Source: Amycolatopsis eburnea
GTDB lineage: Bacteria > Actinomycetota > Actinomycetes > Mycobacteriales > Pseudonocardiaceae
Length of the DNA: 64,000 nt
Direction of reading: 5' to 3'
NCBI RefSeq assembly: GCF_003937945.1
Contig: NZ_RSEC01000024.1
Coordinates: 62,001 to 126,000, forward strand
Every line of letters starts with the position of its first letter. Within the stretch, counting starts at the first letter, position 1. Positions 61,812-64,000 of this stretch are shown here, piece after piece. The translations under genes were made by a program, and so were the position numbers. The notes below the pieces were generated by a model that saw only the letters and a program-made list of their open reading frames with translations, ran no database searches and was not told where the DNA came from.

Positions 61812-62501
61812 GTGCGCGAAGACGACGCGAGCTGGGACGAGGACGTGCGCCTGGCGGTCTACCACGCGTTCGCCGACCACGGCCGGGCCCCGACCGCGCC
61901 GGAGCTGGCCGACGCGGCGGGTGGCTCGCTGGCCGTCGCGAAGCAGGCGCTGCACCGCCTCGCCGACGCCCACCACCTGGTGCTCGACGACTGCGAGCAC
62001 GTCGTGCTGGCGCACCCGTTCGCCGCGCGGCCGCTCGGCTTCTCCGTGATGGGCGCGCACACGCTGTGGTGGGGCGGCTGCGCGTGGGACTCCTTCGCCA
62101 TCCCGCACCTGGTCGAGGACGAGCCGGAGGTGCTGGTCGCGACGCGCTGCCCCGGCTGCGGCCAGCCGCACGCGCTGGTGGTGAACCGGGCCGCGCCGCC
62201 GGAAGGCGCGCAGGTGGCGCACTTCCTCGTGCCCGTCGCGCGGATGTGGGACGACGTGCTGCACACGTGCGCGAACCAGCGGCTGTTCTGCTGCGAGTCC
62301 TGTGTGGACGCCTGGCTCGCGGAAACCGGGCAGGACAAGGGGTGCGTGCTGGACCTCGTGACGCTGTGGCGGCTCGCGCGCGGCTGGTACGAAGGCCGGC
62401 TCGAACGCGGCTACCGGCGCCGGGAGCCCGGCACCGCGGCCGCCTACTTCGCCGAGGCCGGCCTGGCGGGGCCGTTCTGGGCCGCCACGGCCGGAGTCTG
62501 A
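61812..62501 (+). CDS. MerB-like organomercurial lyase family protein
   Basis: The 229-residue protein has an N-terminal winged-helix-like part (residues 1-65) and a MerB-type core. GCAWDSFAIP places Cys90 and Asp93 like MerB Cys96/Asp99, and RLFCCESC places Cys150 like MerB Cys159. An extra CPGC pair lies between them. There is no merA, merR or merT nearby, so mercury detoxification is uncertain; these homologues may have another metal or C-metal bond substrate. It starts at a GTG. Confidence 0.78.
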   Translation: MREDDASWDEDVRLAVYHAFADHGRAPTAPELADAAGGSLAVAKQALHRLADAHHLVLDDCEHVVLAHPFAARPLGFSVMGAHTLWWGGCAWDSFAIPHLVEDEPEVLVATRCPGCGQPHALVVNRAAPPEGAQVAHFLVPVARMWDDVLHTCANQRLFCCESCVDAWLAETGQDKGCVLDLVTLWRLARGWYEGRLERGYRRREPGTAAAYFAEAGLAGPFWAATAGV

Positions 62502-62561
62502 TTCGCCACATCCGGGTGCCCCGGCGGCCCGCGCGCCCGCGGGTTCGGCGAGGATGGCGGC

Positions 62562-63650
62562 ATGAACGCGCCCGCCGACACCGACCTGCCCGCCCACGTC
62601 GAGCGGGCACTGGCCGGGTTCCTCGACCGGGCGGGCACCGAGATCCTGGCGACCGAGCCGACGGTGGCCGCCGGCATCGACGCGCTGCGCGGGTTCGTGC
62701 TGAACGGCGGCAAGCGCTTGCGCCCGACGTTCGCCTGGTGGGGCTGGCGCGGCGCGGGCGGCGACCCGGCGGGCCCGGACGCCGAGGGCGTGCTGCAGGC
62801 GGTGGCCAGCCTCGAGCTGATCCAGGCGTGCGCGCTGATCCACGACGACCTCATCGACTCCTCCGACTCCCGCCGCGGCTTCCCGACCGTGCACATCGCG
62901 GGCGCGAAGCTGCACGCCGACCAGGGCTGGCTCGGCTCCCCCGCGACGTTCGGCCTGGCCACCGCGGTGCTGGTCGGCGACCTGGCGCTGGCCTGGGCGG
63001 ACGACATGTTCGCCGACGCCCCGCTGCCCGCGCAGACGCTCGCCGCGGCGCGGCCGGCGTGGCGCGCGATGCGCACCGAGGTGCTCGCCGGCCAGTACCT
63101 CGACGTCCGCACGCAGGCCACCGGCGACGCCTCCGTCGAGGCCGCGCTCAAGATCGACCGGCTCAAGACCGCCGCCTACACCGTCCAGCGGCCGCTGCAC
63201 CTGGGTGCCGCGCTCGGCGGGGCCTCCCCCGAGCTGATCGCCACGCTGCTGGAGTTCGGCGGCGAGGTCGGCGTCGCGTTCCAGCTGCGGGACGACCTGC
63301 TCGGCGTGTTCGGCGACCCGTCGGTCACCGGCAAGCCGGCCGGCGACGACCTGCGCGAGGGCAAGCGCACGCTGCTCGTCGCGCTCGGGCTGCAGCTCGC
63401 CGCCGAGAAGGGCGAGACGGCCGCGGCCACGGTCATCGCGGACGCGATCGGCGACGCCGACCTCTCCGACGAGGGCGTCGAGACCGTCCGGATGGCGTTG
63501 CGGCAGGTCGGCGCGGTCGACGCGGTCGAGCGCCGGATCGACGAGCTGACGACGGCGGCGATGGCCGCGCTCGAGCGCGCCCACCTGGCCGAGCCGGCGC
63601 CCGAGGCGCTGACCGGGCTGGTCGTCAAGGCCACCCAGCGGACGTACTGA
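62562..63650 (+). CDS. polyprenyl diphosphate synthase, probably geranylgeranyl diphosphate synthase
   Basis: The 362-residue trans-prenyltransferase has GGKRLRPTFAWW, the first Asp-rich motif IHDDLIDSSDSRRG and the second, FQLRDDLLGVFGD, then the KRTLLVALGLQLA block. It condenses IPP units to GGPP. It is immediately followed by a CrtI-type gene, so it likely feeds carotenoid synthesis. ATG 62562. Confidence 0.93.
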   Translation: MNAPADTDLPAHVERALAGFLDRAGTEILATEPTVAAGIDALRGFVLNGGKRLRPTFAWWGWRGAGGDPAGPDAEGVLQAVASLELIQACALIHDDLIDSSDSRRGFPTVHIAGAKLHADQGWLGSPATFGLATAVLVGDLALAWADDMFADAPLPAQTLAAARPAWRAMRTEVLAGQYLDVRTQATGDASVEAALKIDRLKTAAYTVQRPLHLGAALGGASPELIATLLEFGGEVGVAFQLRDDLLGVFGDPSVTGKPAGDDLREGKRTLLVALGLQLAAEKGETAAATVIADAIGDADLSDEGVETVRMALRQVGAVDAVERRIDELTTAAMAALERAHLAEPAPEALTGLVVKATQRTY

Positions 63651-63651
63651 C

Positions 63652-64000
63652 GTGCGGACCATCGACGGGCCCGCCGACCACGTCGTCGTCATCGGGGCCG
63701 GGCTGGCCGGGCTTTCGGCGACGCTGCACCTGCTCGGCTCGGGACGGCGCGTCACGCTGCTGGAGCAGGCGGACACCCCGGGCGGCCGGGCGGGCCAGCA
63801 GAGCTTCGACGGCAACGCCGTGGACACCGGCGCGAGCGTGCTGACCATGCCGGAGCTGCTGGACGAGGCGTTCGCGGCGGTCGGCGAGACGCTGGAGAAG
63901 AACCTGCGCCTGACCCGGCTCGACCCCGCGTACCAGGCGCGCTTCGCCGACGGCAGCTCCCTCGCGCTGCACACCGACGGCGACGCGATGGAGGCCGAGA
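63652..64000 (+). CDS. CrtI-type phytoene desaturase, 5' part only
   Basis: The first ~116 residues show the dinucleotide-binding start VVVIGAGLAGLSATLHLLGS, then LLEQADTPGGRAGQ, DTGASVLTMPELLDE, as in bacterial phytoene desaturases. The gene starts at a GTG one base after the prenyltransferase stop and runs off the right edge. Confidence 0.88.
   Translation, partial: MRTIDGPADHVVVIGAGLAGLSATLHLLGSGRRVTLLEQADTPGGRAGQQSFDGNAVDTGASVLTMPELLDEAFAAVGETLEKNLRLTRLDPAYQARFADGSSLALHTDGDAMEAE

Overview
The window is high-GC actinomycete DNA with short, often overlapping genes, frequent GTG starts and very GC-rich third codon positions. Gene content (miaB, recA-recX-DUF3046, gluABCD, the Rv0247c-Rv0250c-type succinate dehydrogenase operon, mycothiol-linked and SAV_6107-type proteins) points to a Pseudonocardiaceae member. 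Amycolatopsis is my best guess, partly from the palindromic intergenic repeats, but no rRNA or tRNA is present to prove it.

Layout. 1-611 is the 5' part of miaB (minus strand). About 0.9-20.1 kb looks accessory. It opens with a cassette of a radical SAM enzyme, a minimal-type nucleotidyltransferase and a membrane-anchored protein of unknown function. Then comes a tightly overlapping four-gene operon (4006-12809). Its first gene encodes a 2122-residue polymorphic-toxin-like protein with annexin-like repeats, a hydrophobic central region and two RelA/SpoT-synthetase-like domains, the second at the extreme C-terminus. Its third gene encodes a small RelA/SpoT-type HD alarmone hydrolase, which I read as the matching immunity enzyme. 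This operon is the main discovery candidate. A TetR/MFS pair with a palindromic operator and a monooxygenase remnant follows, then a short HTH - membrane peptide - sigma factor operon, a TAXI solute-binding lipoprotein and a convergent two-component system.

20.3-23.6 kb is the glutamate ABC transporter gluABCD, ending in a strong terminator. 23.7-27.9 kb holds a small secreted protein, an SDR oxidoreductase, a Scr1-type regulator, an amidohydrolase and a GNAT enzyme. 27.9-31.7 kb is the Sdh1-type succinate dehydrogenase operon, divergent from the Entner-Doudoroff pair edd-eda (32-34.4 kb). Next are a PEP-synthase-like dikinase with an MFS exporter, recX, recA with an SOS box, a DUF3046 gene, and a membrane-anchored Hsp70-like protein.

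42.4-46.7 kb is a predicted D-threonate catabolic operon (DUF1537 kinase, PdxA2, MFS permease, DeoR regulator). It is followed by the large helicase lhr, peptide deformylase, and a run of small enzymes: ACT-GNAT, dehalogenase-like hydrolase, VOC, mycothiol-dependent isomerase family, HEPN protein, YbaK, GNAT and an EamA permease with a candidate leader peptide. The window closes with a DUF885 peptidase, metF, a MerB-like protein, a GGPP-synthase-type prenyltransferase and the start of a CrtI-type desaturase, probably the beginning of a carotenoid cluster.

All functions are read from sequence motifs alone. No database search was run.
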